64,000 bases of DNA, taken from positions 124,001 through 188,000 of the forward strand of contig WSYJ01000139.1 in assembly GCA_020186115.1 (NCBI GenBank), written 5' to 3'. A model generated the notes under the pieces. That model had not been told where the DNA came from, did not search any database, and was given only the letters and a program-made list of their open reading frames with translations. The DNA is from Histomonas meleagridis. Lineage: Eukaryota; Parabasalia; Tritrichomonadida; Dientamoebidae. Position 1 is the first letter of the stretch. Every line of letters begins with the position of its first letter. A program made the translations under genes and the position numbers. Shown here in pieces: positions 11,756-21,009 of this stretch.

Positions 11756-12004
11756 GTATTCAATGGATTATTGTGACATATATCACTTTTTTAATGTTTT
11801 TTAATCGGATTATATTTTGTCAAACCGTTTTTCATTTTCTATTTTCATTTAAAACACGTGTCAATTATATTTTTATTGAAAATCAAATTGAAAGAATGAT
11901 AATTTCTTTGAAAAAGCGGGATCGTTTCCTATCGTTCGAAATTTACCCTTAAAAAATCGATTGAGAGGATTTGGAGGTTTGGTCTGCGGTTGTGTAATCG
12001 ACCC
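11756..12004 (-). repeat. Merlin right terminal inverted repeat
   Basis: Inverted match to 10120-10369. It begins about 45 bp upstream of the transposase start, so it probably contains the transposase promoter. Confidence 0.85.
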
Positions 12005-12404
12005 TTTATTTGAATCCGACTGCTAGTTTTTTTTAATTTGTGATTTTATTTTAAGTGCTTCTTGATGAAACCTATCAAAAAGCTTTTATCATTTATCTCA
12101 ATTTCCATTTTTTGAATTGCCGATCATGTAAAAACGTTTTCATTCAAAATATTCCGAAATTGTGTAAACAAATTATTTTTTATTAGAGATAGTAATCATT
12201 ATTTGCAATGTTGAATTCAACATATATACTAAGAAAGGGAGTTCCAAGGGTTCGAAAGTGGTAGTTTCCGTAGATTTAATATGAAAAAAATTATTATCAA
12301 TTATTGATAAAATTTCACGAATGGTATTCAAAAAGGGAAAAATAAGTTTGAAAATAAGTAAGTGTTACTTTGTATATTTGAACTTATCGCCACTAAATTT
12401 TATT
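12005..12404. other. Gene-free stretch with palindrome copy 2
   Basis: Only the 16-bp palindrome at 12208-12223 stands out. Confidence 0.5.
12208..12223. repeat. 16-bp palindrome ATGTTGAATTCAACAT, copy 2
   Basis: Identical to the palindromes at the outer edges of duplication A (2217-2232, 20218-20233), but inside its spacer. A similar 'gagttcca' word follows within 40 bases, as in the arms. Confidence 0.55.
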
Positions 12405-12899
12405 TTAAAAATCAAACAATTCTTCAATAAGTTCATTCCCTGCAAATAAATCGTGCAGCACGAATAGATCTTGTGGATTAATATCTATTGTTTCATTTGG
12501 GAAAGAATCCATCTCCAATTTCTTTTTCAAATGATTGTTAAATCTATTTTTAATCCCGTTGTTAGTCCTTTTATTTTTAAAATGTTCTGCAATAAGTGAC
12601 CAGTTAGGTCCGTATCTTCTGTATAGATAGAGAATAAGTTGATCTTCTTCCTCAGACCATGGATCTTTTGATAGTCCCGGTGCTAAATAATGCTGATATC
12701 TATCTCTACATTGGCGACATGTTTTGCCTGGTATAGATTTTGCAATTTCTTGCCAATTTGGAAATTTTTCATTTCCAACTAATTCAATGAGTTGTTTATC
12801 TTCTTCTTTTGTGAACTTATGCTTAATTATTTTTGCTCTCTTGTAAGGCGCTTCTTGGGAGATATATGGTTGAAAATGGACACAGTTTTGGAACGTCAT
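12405..12899 (-). CDS. R2R3 Myb DNA-binding protein
   Basis: A 164-residue protein starting at ATG 12899. Residues about 28-75 form Myb repeat R2 (KFTKEEDKQLIELV, W of PNWQEIAKSIPGKT, CRDRYQHYL) and about 77-127 form R3 (PWSEEEDQLILYLYRRYGPN, W, NGIKNRFNNHLKKK). The short acidic C-terminus (ELIEELFDF) could be an activation segment. Small Myb proteins of this size are the main sequence-specific transcription factors described in trichomonads, where they bind MRE sites at promoters. AACGG/AACGAT motifs, a Myb core, occur upstream of many genes in this window, so a regulatory link is plausible but not shown. It lies alone in the spacer of duplication A. Confidence 0.93.
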   Translation of the reverse strand: MTFQNCVHFQPYISQEAPYKRAKIIKHKFTKEEDKQLIELVGNEKFPNWQEIAKSIPGKTCRQCRDRYQHYLAPGLSKDPWSEEEDQLILYLYRRYGPNWSLIAEHFKNKRTNNGIKNRFNNHLKKKLEMDSFPNETIDINPQDLFVLHDLFAGNELIEELFDF

Positions 12900-13918
12900 C
12901 GCAATTTGTTATGTGATAAAAAATGTCTAAAAACATTGAATGCATTCAACCACAGAACATGTCACAACTGGAAAACAAGCACTCAAAAATCGTACTCAAA
13001 TTCATAAACAACAGGTTAATCAACTGTTGTTGTTTTGACTCTTTCAAAATTTCAATTCATTGAATAAATGAATTCATTCAATTTGGGTCATAAAACATGT
13101 CACATTTGTAATCATTTTAAAATTAAAAACATGAATATTTAATCGAATATTCAAATCTACATAATAAAACATAAATTTAATTATCACATATATTACATTA
13201 TCTATGTTTATCAAAATATAAAAGTTATCGCATAATAAATGACAAGATATTTATATTTGATAAAATGCATTTTATTGCATTTATTTAAATATCGGTTTGA
13301 CTCTAACCTCCTAAATATTCGATTGAATTTACAATTATTTGTGCGAATTATGAGGTACACATACTTTCAATCTTCCCTCAGACATATGATTTTTCATTCG
13401 CTTGAATATAAATGTGGAAAAAAGCATTATTTTCAATCGAAATCATAAGATATAATCGATATAGATATAGAACATTTTTTGTATTACTTTCGATTTACTT
13501 AGTTTACTAACTCTATTTTCCCTAATTTCGAATGAGCCATTATGAAAAAATGCTTTTTTTATTCTGTAAACTTTCACAAAGTGAATAGCATAAGTTATAG
13601 TAAAAATGAGATAATAATTTTTCCCCATACAAGTTGGTGATAAACTCGCACACGTGCATTTGCAGTCTAGAAACATTGGTGTCACAAATTTGGTGACATG
13701 ATAAGCACAAAATTCGGAACGTCACCCTTAAACCCTACCAGTTTAATCATCATAGCTTTTTCCATACGATATTATCGTGTGTAGCCGTTTTTTGAATTAA
13801 CCGTTATACCAATCCAACCGTAGAGTGTTTTTAAAGAAACATTTATATAAACTATTCAAAATATTTATTGACACTTTTAAGAAGATATCTTTTAACGGTC
13901 CCCAATAGCTGTTCGGAG
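12900..13918. other. Gene-free stretch
   Basis: Short open frames here lack family resemblance. AACGG-type motifs occur at about 13,799 (inverted) and 13894-13898, the latter close to the next gene. Confidence 0.5.
13894..13898 (+). promoter_or_regulatory. AACGG motif upstream of the fusion enzyme
   Basis: TTTAACGGTCCCC lies 21 bases before the chosen ATG (13919), a position compatible with a core-promoter Myb site in genes with very short 5' leaders. Confidence 0.3.
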
Positions 13919-15706
13919 ATGAAATTCGTTGTTACTTCCAAAAACCAAATGAAAATAGATGCCGTCAAATCAGTCATTCAAAAAATCCTTGGAAGCAATG
14001 ATGAATTTGTTGTTGAAGGAATTTCTTCTTCATCAGATGTTTCTGAACAACCACTTTCTCTTGAAGAAACAAAACGAGGCTCAGTTAATCGCATTTATAA
14101 TGCCAACGTAGATGATGCCGATTTTTATGTTAGCATTGAATCAGGTGTTGAGCGGGAGTTTGATTCATTTTATGGATTTACATTTGCAACAGTTTGCGAT
14201 AAGACAAAAAACAAATTTGGATTTGGAATGTCTACTAAATTCCCAATTCCTGATGATGTTTCATTCGGTCTTGAACAAGGAAAATCTCTCTCATCAATTT
14301 CTCACTCCGAAAATGGCCTTATTTCCATTTTAACGGACAGTTTTATTAAGCGTTCTGATCTTGTTGAAGAAGCCACATGCACTGCACTTATTCCATTTCA
14401 TTTTTTCCCAATTTCATTTCCAACAAACTCTCCACCAGAACTCACGCGCTTTATAGACAGCATCACTCAAGTCGAGAAGAACAATCTAGCATCTCAATTA
14501 CGTCAACTTGATTTCCGAGATCAAAAGATAGTTGATTCCTCTACCACAGCTTCTTCTCTTTCTGTTGTGGAACCACCAGCTGACTACAGCGAAGTTTCCG
14601 ACGACATATTTGATAATGGAGTCGAAGCCATCAAAGCGGGTGAAGTGGCGGTTGTCATCATGTCGGGCGGTCAGGGAAGCCGTTTATCAGCTCCAGTTCC
14701 TAAGGGAATGATGCAACTTGACATTCCCTCCAACTCGAGCTTACTTGAGCTTCAACTCCAACGTGTTCGTAATCTGGAACGTAAGTACTGTTCAGGGAAC
14801 ACGTGTATTCCTGTTTATATCCTTACATCCGATGCTACACATTCGCCATTAGCTGCATATCTTATAAAGAATCAAAACTTCGGAGTGAAACATTTAATGC
14901 TTGTCAAACAAAAGACGCTTCCAGCTCGTTCAGCTGATGGACATTTTGTTCTCAGCGAACGATCCAAAGTTCTCGCTGCGCCAAATGGGAACGGCGCAGT
15001 CTTTGCATGTCTTAAAGACTCCGGTGCACTTTCAGAGATGAAAAGCCTCGGAGTAAAGTACGTCGATATCCATCCGATCGATAATGCGCTTGCGAAGCCT
15101 GCAGATCCATCGTTTGTTGGCGCAATGATATATGAGGATGGCGATGCAGCGCTTAAAGTCGTGCGGAAAGTTGGCGGCGGGGAAAGAATGGGAACAGTCT
15201 GTACCCGAAATGGTAAAACAGCTGTTGTCGAATACTCAGAGCTACCGCAAGGACAAGCAGAGCAATACATGTACGGAAACACAGCAATGCATTTGTTCGC
15301 AACAGAGATAATAGAGAAAGCGGCAGAAGCCGAGTTGCCATATCATGTCGCGATAAAGAAGGAAAAGGTGGTCAATGAAAAAGGTGATATAGTAGTGGGT
15401 GAAGTGAGGAAGTTCGAAAGATTCATTTTCGATGCATTGGAACTCTGCGAAAGAGTCGTTCTATATGAAGTGAAAAGAGATGATGAGTTTGCGCCCGTTA
15501 AGAACGCGCAGGGTGCCCCGGTCGATAGCCCAGAAACCGCTAAGGAACTTTTGCTTAAACTTCATAAAAAGTGGGCAATTGATAACGGGGTGGTACTAAA
15601 GGAGAACGGTGTAATAGAGTTCAGCCCATTAACAACTTACGCGGGTGAAGGGTTGGAATACTTCGGCCTTGATGGAAAAGTGGTGGATAAGCCAATGGTC
15701 ATTTGA
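13919..15706 (+). CDS. Inosine/xanthosine triphosphatase-like + UDP-HexNAc pyrophosphorylase fusion
   Basis: A 595-residue fusion. I start at ATG 13919 (MKFVVTSKNQMKIDAV) because the upstream in-frame codon is TTG and the family begins here. Residues 1-170 match the DUF84/YjjX-type non-canonical purine NTPase (TSKNQMKIDAV, VSIESGVE, FGFGMSTKFPIP). From about residue 235 the UDP-sugar pyrophosphorylase fold follows, with the nucleotide loop MSGGQGSRLSAPVPKGM near 245-262, then APNGNGAVF and HPIDNALAKPADP, as in UDP-N-acetylglucosamine pyrophosphorylase (UAP). That enzyme makes UDP-GlcNAc from UTP and GlcNAc-1-phosphate in the cytosol. The NTPase half could sanitise ITP/XTP. Base composition is richer in GC in the second half than in neighbours. 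The fusion appears intact, with no frameshift. Confidence 0.88.
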   Translation: MKFVVTSKNQMKIDAVKSVIQKILGSNDEFVVEGISSSSDVSEQPLSLEETKRGSVNRIYNANVDDADFYVSIESGVEREFDSFYGFTFATVCDKTKNKFGFGMSTKFPIPDDVSFGLEQGKSLSSISHSENGLISILTDSFIKRSDLVEEATCTALIPFHFFPISFPTNSPPELTRFIDSITQVEKNNLASQLRQLDFRDQKIVDSSTTASSLSVVEPPADYSEVSDDIFDNGVEAIKAGEVAVVIMSGGQGSRLSAPVPKGMMQLDIPSNSSLLELQLQRVRNLERKYCSGNTCIPVYILTSDATHSPLAAYLIKNQNFGVKHLMLVKQKTLPARSADGHFVLSERSKVLAAPNGNGAVFACLKDSGALSEMKSLGVKYVDIHPIDNALAKPADPSFVGAMIYEDGDAALKVVRKVGGGERMGTVCTRNGKTAVVEYSELPQGQAEQYMYGNTAMHLFATEIIEKAAEAELPYHVAIKKEKVVNEKGDIVVGEVRKFERFIFDALELCERVVLYEVKRDDEFAPVKNAQGAPVDSPETAKELLLKLHKKWAIDNGVVLKENGVIEFSPLTTYAGEGLEYFGLDGKVVDKPMVI

Positions 15707-15873
15707 ATAATAAAAATTGAATGGCAAATTCGCCGATTTTGATTTTATGGAATATTCCAATAATTGGTGAGTTTGGTCTCATTTGAAACAATGTAAATTG
15801 GTATTCATTAAATATTGGAATATAATTTTCGTATGGATAAAAATTGGTAAAATTAGCTAGAAACAAGCTTTTT

Positions 15874-16527
15874 CTAGATATAAAACTTCATGTTGTATAG
15901 CAAATATTTAACTTCATATAAATCCATCGATCGATTATCATCTTCATTAATTGCATAATTTTTTTTAATAATTACAAGAATTAAAACAAGAATTGCAATT
16001 GAACAACATTTAATACAAATAAAAATTTTTGTTGTGATCTTATTACTATTGCTTTTATTTTTATTACTATTATCAAATTTGATAATAAGTTGAATAAATA
16101 ATATTAATATATTCATAATAAATAATTTTAGTGAAACCACAATAAAATGATGATTTAATCATAAAATAATTAAGGAATTCCATGTGTGAATATAAGGTGT
16201 TGATTTGTATTCATCAATCACATCTTAATTTGCAAATTTTCCGAATATATTGGTTATATAATTGCAAATGTTATTAAAACATTCACTTTCAATTGTTGGC
16301 GAAATGTCTCCATATAAACAAATGCATTCAAAGAGAGAAGAACTATATAAAAATCGCCACTTCCAAAATTTTTCACTATTTCTCCAATGATAATCGTTTC
16401 GAATTGTTTGCGTGAGTATAACCATCAATAATATTATCATAGAAATGGATAATAAAAGACTTTTAATTATATATTTCCATTTTTTCCATACAAATTCAAT
16501 AACTGCATTTGTACATTTCGTTATCAA
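15874..16527 (-). pseudogene. Small multi-pass membrane protein, two in-frame stops
   Basis: Two open stretches, 16225-16527 and 15874-16140, lie in the same frame and are separated only by a TAA (16225-16227) and a nearby TGA. The first has a transmembrane segment (IIKSLLLSISMIILLMVILT) and a Cys-containing loop (FECICLYGDISP...ECFNNICNYI). The second has two hydrophobic stretches. Together they would make a three- or four-pass protein of about 215 residues, reminiscent of a tetraspan protein. No family is assigned. It is probably a relic, since the stops are substitutions rather than homopolymer shifts. Confidence 0.35.
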
Positions 16528-16616
16528 ATAAATACTTTATGAACAAGTGCATATTTTCTCTATCGTAATTTGCAAATTCTGTTTTTGAGACCGTTTATTT
16601 AACATCCACAATAATA

Positions 16617-18139
16617 ATGAAAGAAAGGAATGATCCATATACAGAAAAATCAATGCCAACATTTCTTAAAATTAAATCATCAGAATGTAACGAACCATTT
16701 ATAATTACATTAGATCAAAAAGATAATTATTATGAAGTTAATTCTGTTTGTCAAACAGTTCTTCAAGTTTCACCGAATCATAATATTTTACTTAAATCAC
16801 CAGAACGAAGTATTTCAATTGAATTGTCATTTGCACGAAATATTCCAAGTGGAGAATATCATCTTTTTTTAAGTGAACATTCCTTTAATATTGAAGAACA
16901 ATATCAAAAAACTTAAAAACAAAGGATTACCTATTCCAGAAGATCTTACACCAACATCATTTTTAAGTTATGTTTTTAATAAAAATATATTATCCACCAC
17001 ATTATTTCAACGAACTATTGAATATTTTTTAACGCAAGCAATATTAGAAGTTATTCAATTAGAGAACAGTGTTTTTCATAAATCAATATTAAGTTATTTA
17101 AATCCAAATTATTCTTCAAATTTAAATTTTCCTAATATAGTTAGTAATACACTTATTAATGTTATTAGTAATATATTTGAAGAATGTATTTATTCAGAAA
17201 GTAAATAATTTTTATTTAGTTCCCACGAGTTTACAATTTTTAGAATTACTTACTACATTAATTATTCAAGAAAAGATATCATATAAATCAGTTCGTAAAT
17301 CGATATCAATATTTCGTCCATCAGTTTTTTCAGAATATTTAATTATTTATCTTATTGCAAGTATTCATAGTGTTGTTAAATCGAATGAAATATTTTATCT
17401 TCTACACAAATTATTTCAAACTAAATGGTTATTTCATGTTTTTCGTTATCCAGAAGAAATTCCAGGACTTTTAATTAGTACTGATATTAGTAATTTCGTT
17501 CCATATTTAATTATTTATGGATTTATTTATCAATATTTAAAAGGTATTAAAGATATTCACACCACGATTATTTATATTGAAAACATTGGATTAAAAAGTA
17601 TTTTTTTATCTAAACGAATCTTAAAAAGTTTAATTGATCCTTTCATCGAATATCTTTATGATAAAATATTAACACAACAATTTGAAGATATTACGAATCT
17701 TGAACTTGATAAAAAACGATTTGAAGAAATTAAATATTATTATGAAGGATATTTACCAATATTTCAAAAATTTATTCGAGATAACAATGATAATATCCAA
17801 ATTCATACATTAAAACGATTTCATAAATATTTTCGTCGTCATAATTACGAGCCAAAAGGTATTACAATTTTTACATATTCTTTTTTATTTAATAAAGGGA
17901 TTATTAAATCTAAATCATTTAATCAATGGATTGAACGATTAAATCGAAATAAAACAGTCACAGGGATTATTCTTGAAATTAGTACAATATTAAATCCATT
18001 TATTAAAGAAAATATTCCAGTTGAAGAATATTTAGATAAAACTATTGAAGAACAAATTAAATATGATCGAAAAGAAATGAAAGAATTCCTTGAACAAAGC
18101 AACAAAAAGATTCAAAATTTTAATTTTGATATAGAATAA
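16617..18139 (+). pseudogene. Unknown 506-aa protein, right-arm copy with two frameshifts
   Basis: Twin of 4295-5817. It starts at ATG 16617 (MKERNDPYTEKSMPTF). The frame breaks at a 6-A run near 16905-16910 (5 in the twin) and at a TAATTTTTATT stretch near 17206-17217 (TTATTTTATT in the twin). From about 17220 to the TAA at 18137-18139 it is open, including the part that is broken in the left arm. Each copy is therefore broken where the other is open. An AACGG motif (inverted, 16591-16595) lies 22 bases upstream in both copies. Family and function are unknown. Confidence 0.6.
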
Positions 18140-18270
18140 AAGAATAAATTAATAAAAATATTTGTATGTTTTTTTTTTTTCTTTTTTAAAATATAATTTC
18201 AAGATTTTAACGATCAATTAAACCTCAGAAAAATTCTGTTCTGTATTCAAAAGTGACTAATTAATTTAAA

Positions 18271-18902
18271 ATGATTTTAAACGAGAAAATATTCACATGC
18301 ACAAAATCCAAAATAATCACAATATTTCTTGGCTTCATTTGCTTTGTCGGGATAGTATTGACTTATGTTAATTATGGCTTTTGGTATACTTATTCTCCAG
18401 AACCGTTTTTTTTTTTTTTTTAAGATGGTAGTGGTGTTGAAGTAGATTTTGGTGCATTCTCTATTGCAATAATAATTGTATCATCAGTTGAAGTCGTATT
18501 AGGAATTATAACACTTGTTGTTCGAAATAAGTGTCGTTCAAAGTGTGCAACAAAAGTCTTATTTTGGTTTACCGTCATTATTGCATTTGTAATATTTATC
18601 TTACAAGATATGACAGTCAGTATTGTTCCTGTTAAAGAATGCTTTACAAAATTCCAAAAAATTATACTTCACTTATTGATGAATGTATTAAACCACGCTC
18701 AAGGACTGCATTATTGATCCCATTCTTTTTCATAACGCATTTGTTCTTTATCGTTGCGTTTGTAATGAACGACTATGGTGATTCTCAAGAATTAAAGCAA
18801 ACAACACAAGAACAAACCACAAATTTGAGTGAAGGTAAATATCAAAGAGATGAAAATTCATCAAATGAAATCCCACAAAACTACTATAATCAATATTACT
18901 AA
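18271..18902 (+). pseudogene. Four-transmembrane protein, frameshifted right-arm copy
   Basis: Twin of 3534-4163 with the same start context (ATGATTTTAAACGAG). Near 18405-18423 a run of T replaces the bases that encode FFRHE in the left copy, followed by TAA. A second shift occurs near 18642-18660 (extra T and extra A). The C-terminal part from about 18660 is again identical in protein sequence to the left copy. The T-run replacement looks more like low-quality sequence or slippage than point decay. Confidence 0.7.
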
Positions 18903-19207
18903 ATACTTTGCGAATTTGATTTAATTTTATGTTTTTATTTTGATTTTTCTTTGAATAGAACTGAACATATCCATTTGTTTTTTTAAGGAATGTTAATGAA
19001 GTTTTTTTTTTTGAAAATTAATTTGAAGTTCTAAATTATATTTTGGTAACCAAGTTACACCTTATGCTATCAGGTTATTAATAATAACCAAAAAAAAAAA
19101 AAAAGAAAAAATTTAGAGAGAAATTTCAAATAAATAGCAAAAGAAGATGATTTTAATTTTCAAAATATATAAAAAAACGTTTATAATGAAATATTGACAA
19201 AGAGTGT

Positions 19208-19816
19208 TTGCCGATAGATCATTTTTTTTTTCCTTTTTTTTACAAGCTTGATTTGACACAACAAAATAAAATTCATTTAGAAAAGAAATTAAAAACGATT
19301 GAAGATAATGATTCTATCTTATTTGACCCAGTTTCACTTCCAAAACCAATTAAACTTACTGGACTTTCAAGTTCACCACGAACTAAAGAACGACGGTTTC
19401 ATACGAATGGATTGAAACCATTACCATCGCTTGCGGAAGATGAAGATACGCGATATCTACGTTCACATGTTTTAGATTTAGAACATCAAAGCATTGACTT
19501 AACCGTTCAAATTCAACTTCTTGAGAAACAAATTCAAGAGTTAGAACAACAACTTTCATTTACTATGAACAATGATACACAAAACAAACGAGGACATAAT
19601 AGTAATAATGTTATTTCGAGTAATAATAATAATAATAATAATCCTGAACTTAAACCAGTTCAAATTCGAAGTCCAACCATCACCGTTCGCAAAGGGAAAG
19701 CACAACCACCGAATGACAAAAATCTTGCAACATATTATAAACAACAATATGAATCTATTCGAAGTAAATATGAAGGATTGAGAAAAGTTCTTTCACAAAC
19801 GGCATATCCGAAATAA
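19208..19816 (+). CDS. Coiled-coil protein, right-arm copy
   Basis: Twin of 2633-3235: about 202 residues, with a NNNNNN run in place of NNNN and Val for Ala nearby. It has the same coiled coil, the same basic C-terminus (RSKYEGLRKVLSQTAYPK), and the same absence of an in-frame ATG before the mid-protein methionine. The poly-T tracts just after the apparent TTG start have equal length in both copies, so the missing ATG is shared. Start codon unresolved; function unknown. Confidence 0.6.
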   Translation: MPIDHFFFPFFYKLDLTQQNKIHLEKKLKTIEDNDSILFDPVSLPKPIKLTGLSSSPRTKERRFHTNGLKPLPSLAEDEDTRYLRSHVLDLEHQSIDLTVQIQLLEKQIQELEQQLSFTMNNDTQNKRGHNSNNVISSNNNNNNNPELKPVQIRSPTITVRKGKAQPPNDKNLATYYKQQYESIRSKYEGLRKVLSQTAYPK

Positions 19817-20217
19817 ATATTTTGTTTGTATTATTTATATTTTTTATTGTGAATTTATGTGTAATAACAATATGCTTAAATTAAAAGCAAAACTCGTGCT
19901 CTATTACTTAAAGAAGATTCCTATATTTGCTTCACTAATATATCCTTAGAACAAAATCACATAAAATATTTTTTTTCTAATGATTAATATATCACTCAAA
20001 TAAAAATATTGAATTTTTATATTTAAGCTTTTATAAATACAACCAATTTTCACTCAAATATTTTTTTTTTATTATTGTAATATTTGCACATGTAAAAATT
20101 TAAATCAAAAAAATGTTACAAATCTCTTCGAATAAATATTAAAAATAATTTTTCTTCTTATCCAAAAGAAGCAATGGAACTTCTATACAGAATAAAGCCT
20201 GTATCTAGATCTGTATC

Positions 20218-20233
20218 ATGTTGAATTCAACAT
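20218..20233. repeat. 16-bp palindrome ATGTTGAATTCAACAT, copy 3
   Basis: Marks the outer boundary of the right arm of duplication A; identical to 2217-2232 and 12208-12223. Confidence 0.6.
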
Positions 20234-20415
20234 AAATATTAGAAAAATCTTGTATATAATTTCTCAAAAGTATTTTATTCATAAGAATTTATTCTTTTAA
20301 TGCTGCAATAAACGATTTAATATTTAAAATAAAAACGAAACACTCGAGAACACATTAAAATTTCCCATTAAATAAATGTAAATCATGAAATAAAAACATT
20401 TTATCATTTGTTAAT

Positions 20416-20949
20416 TTATTGAGTACTTTCATTTTTGTCTTTTTCTGTCTTTTCATCTTCTAAAACATCTTCTGAATGATTTTCTTTATTTTGTGCTGCA
20501 TCTTCTGCTTCTTTCTGTTCATTTTCATTATTTGTTTCTTTGTTTTCTGTCATTTCTTCTTTCGATTTATTTTCGATTTGAACATTTTCTGGAGGAGGTT
20601 GAGTTTTTTGTTGAGATATCTGTCTAGTCTTTAAAATTGCTTCAATTTTGTTCAGCCTATTCCCGATGGCTATTATTCGCTTTTTGGAATTTTGGATTCG
20701 ATCAACACAAATTTGGAGATGTTTCATCCCAGATGGATACATTGGAAGTGCTGTTAATTGCTTTATCATGTTAATGTCTTCTTGTAATTTATCCGCTGCT
20801 GCTGCCAACCTTTCTTGACTTTGAAATGCATCTTTCCAAATTCCTTGTGCTGCATTGAAAAAATGAAGAAGTTTCTGATCTAAAGCTTTAGCCTTTTCGT
20901 TCTCTTGTGAATTTATATGTTCATCTTGTTTTACTACTGTTTCACTCAT
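20416..20949 (-). CDS. Snapin-like coiled-coil protein
   Basis: A 177-residue protein starting at ATG 20949. Residues about 25-110 form two helices (LLHFFNAAQGIWKDAFQSQE; YPSGMKHLQICVDRIQNSKK) with the spacing and polarity of snapin: a 'SQ-x-x-L' segment, a 'P-Y-x-x-L' hinge and a final 'N-x-L-x-x-x-E-x-x-L' helix. Snapin is a subunit of BLOC-1/BORC, acting in endolysosomal traffic and SNARE regulation. The C-terminal third is a Glu/Lys/Asn-rich tail. The assignment is by eye and moderate. It shares a 60-bp divergent upstream region with the next gene. Confidence 0.45.
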   Translation of the reverse strand: MSETVVKQDEHINSQENEKAKALDQKLLHFFNAAQGIWKDAFQSQERLAAAADKLQEDINMIKQLTALPMYPSGMKHLQICVDRIQNSKKRIIAIGNRLNKIEAILKTRQISQQKTQPPPENVQIENKSKEEMTENKETNNENEQKEAEDAAQNKENHSEDVLEDEKTEKDKNESTQ

Positions 20950-21009
20950 TTTTTTATCAGATAAAATTCACAACTACTGTGAATTTTTTCACTGCTTAGG
21001 ACCCAACAA

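Larger units (their letters stand above)
10120..12004 (-). mobile_element. Merlin / IS1595-like transposon with long inverted repeats
   Basis: Left TIR 10120-10369 and right TIR 11756-12004 are about 250 bp each and nearly identical in inverted orientation, starting GGG(A)TC(A/G)ATTACACAACCGCA. Between them lies one transposase gene on the minus strand. The eukaryotic superfamily with IS1016/IS1595-type transposase is Merlin. A clear target duplication is not visible: flanks TTTATTC and TTTATTT are only suggestive. The element sits 30 bp right of the MULE. Confidence 0.85.
16565..20240 (-). repeat. Inverted duplication A, right arm
   Basis: Reverse-complement partner of 2213-5870. It contains the same three genes in inverted order, with more frame disruptions than the left arm. 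The outer edge is at the palindrome 20218-20233. Confidence 0.9.

Noticed and set aside
14872-15282. Antisense open frame inside the NTPase/UAP fusion gene
   Set aside because: It overlaps a strongly conserved gene in a GC-richer section, where stops are rarer; no family resemblance.
2213-20240. Fold-back sequencing or assembly artefact as the origin of the inverted arms
   Set aside because: A fold-back artefact would have little or no spacer and nearly identical arms; here there are 10.7 kb of unique spacer, substitutions and microsatellite differences. It cannot be fully excluded without reads.
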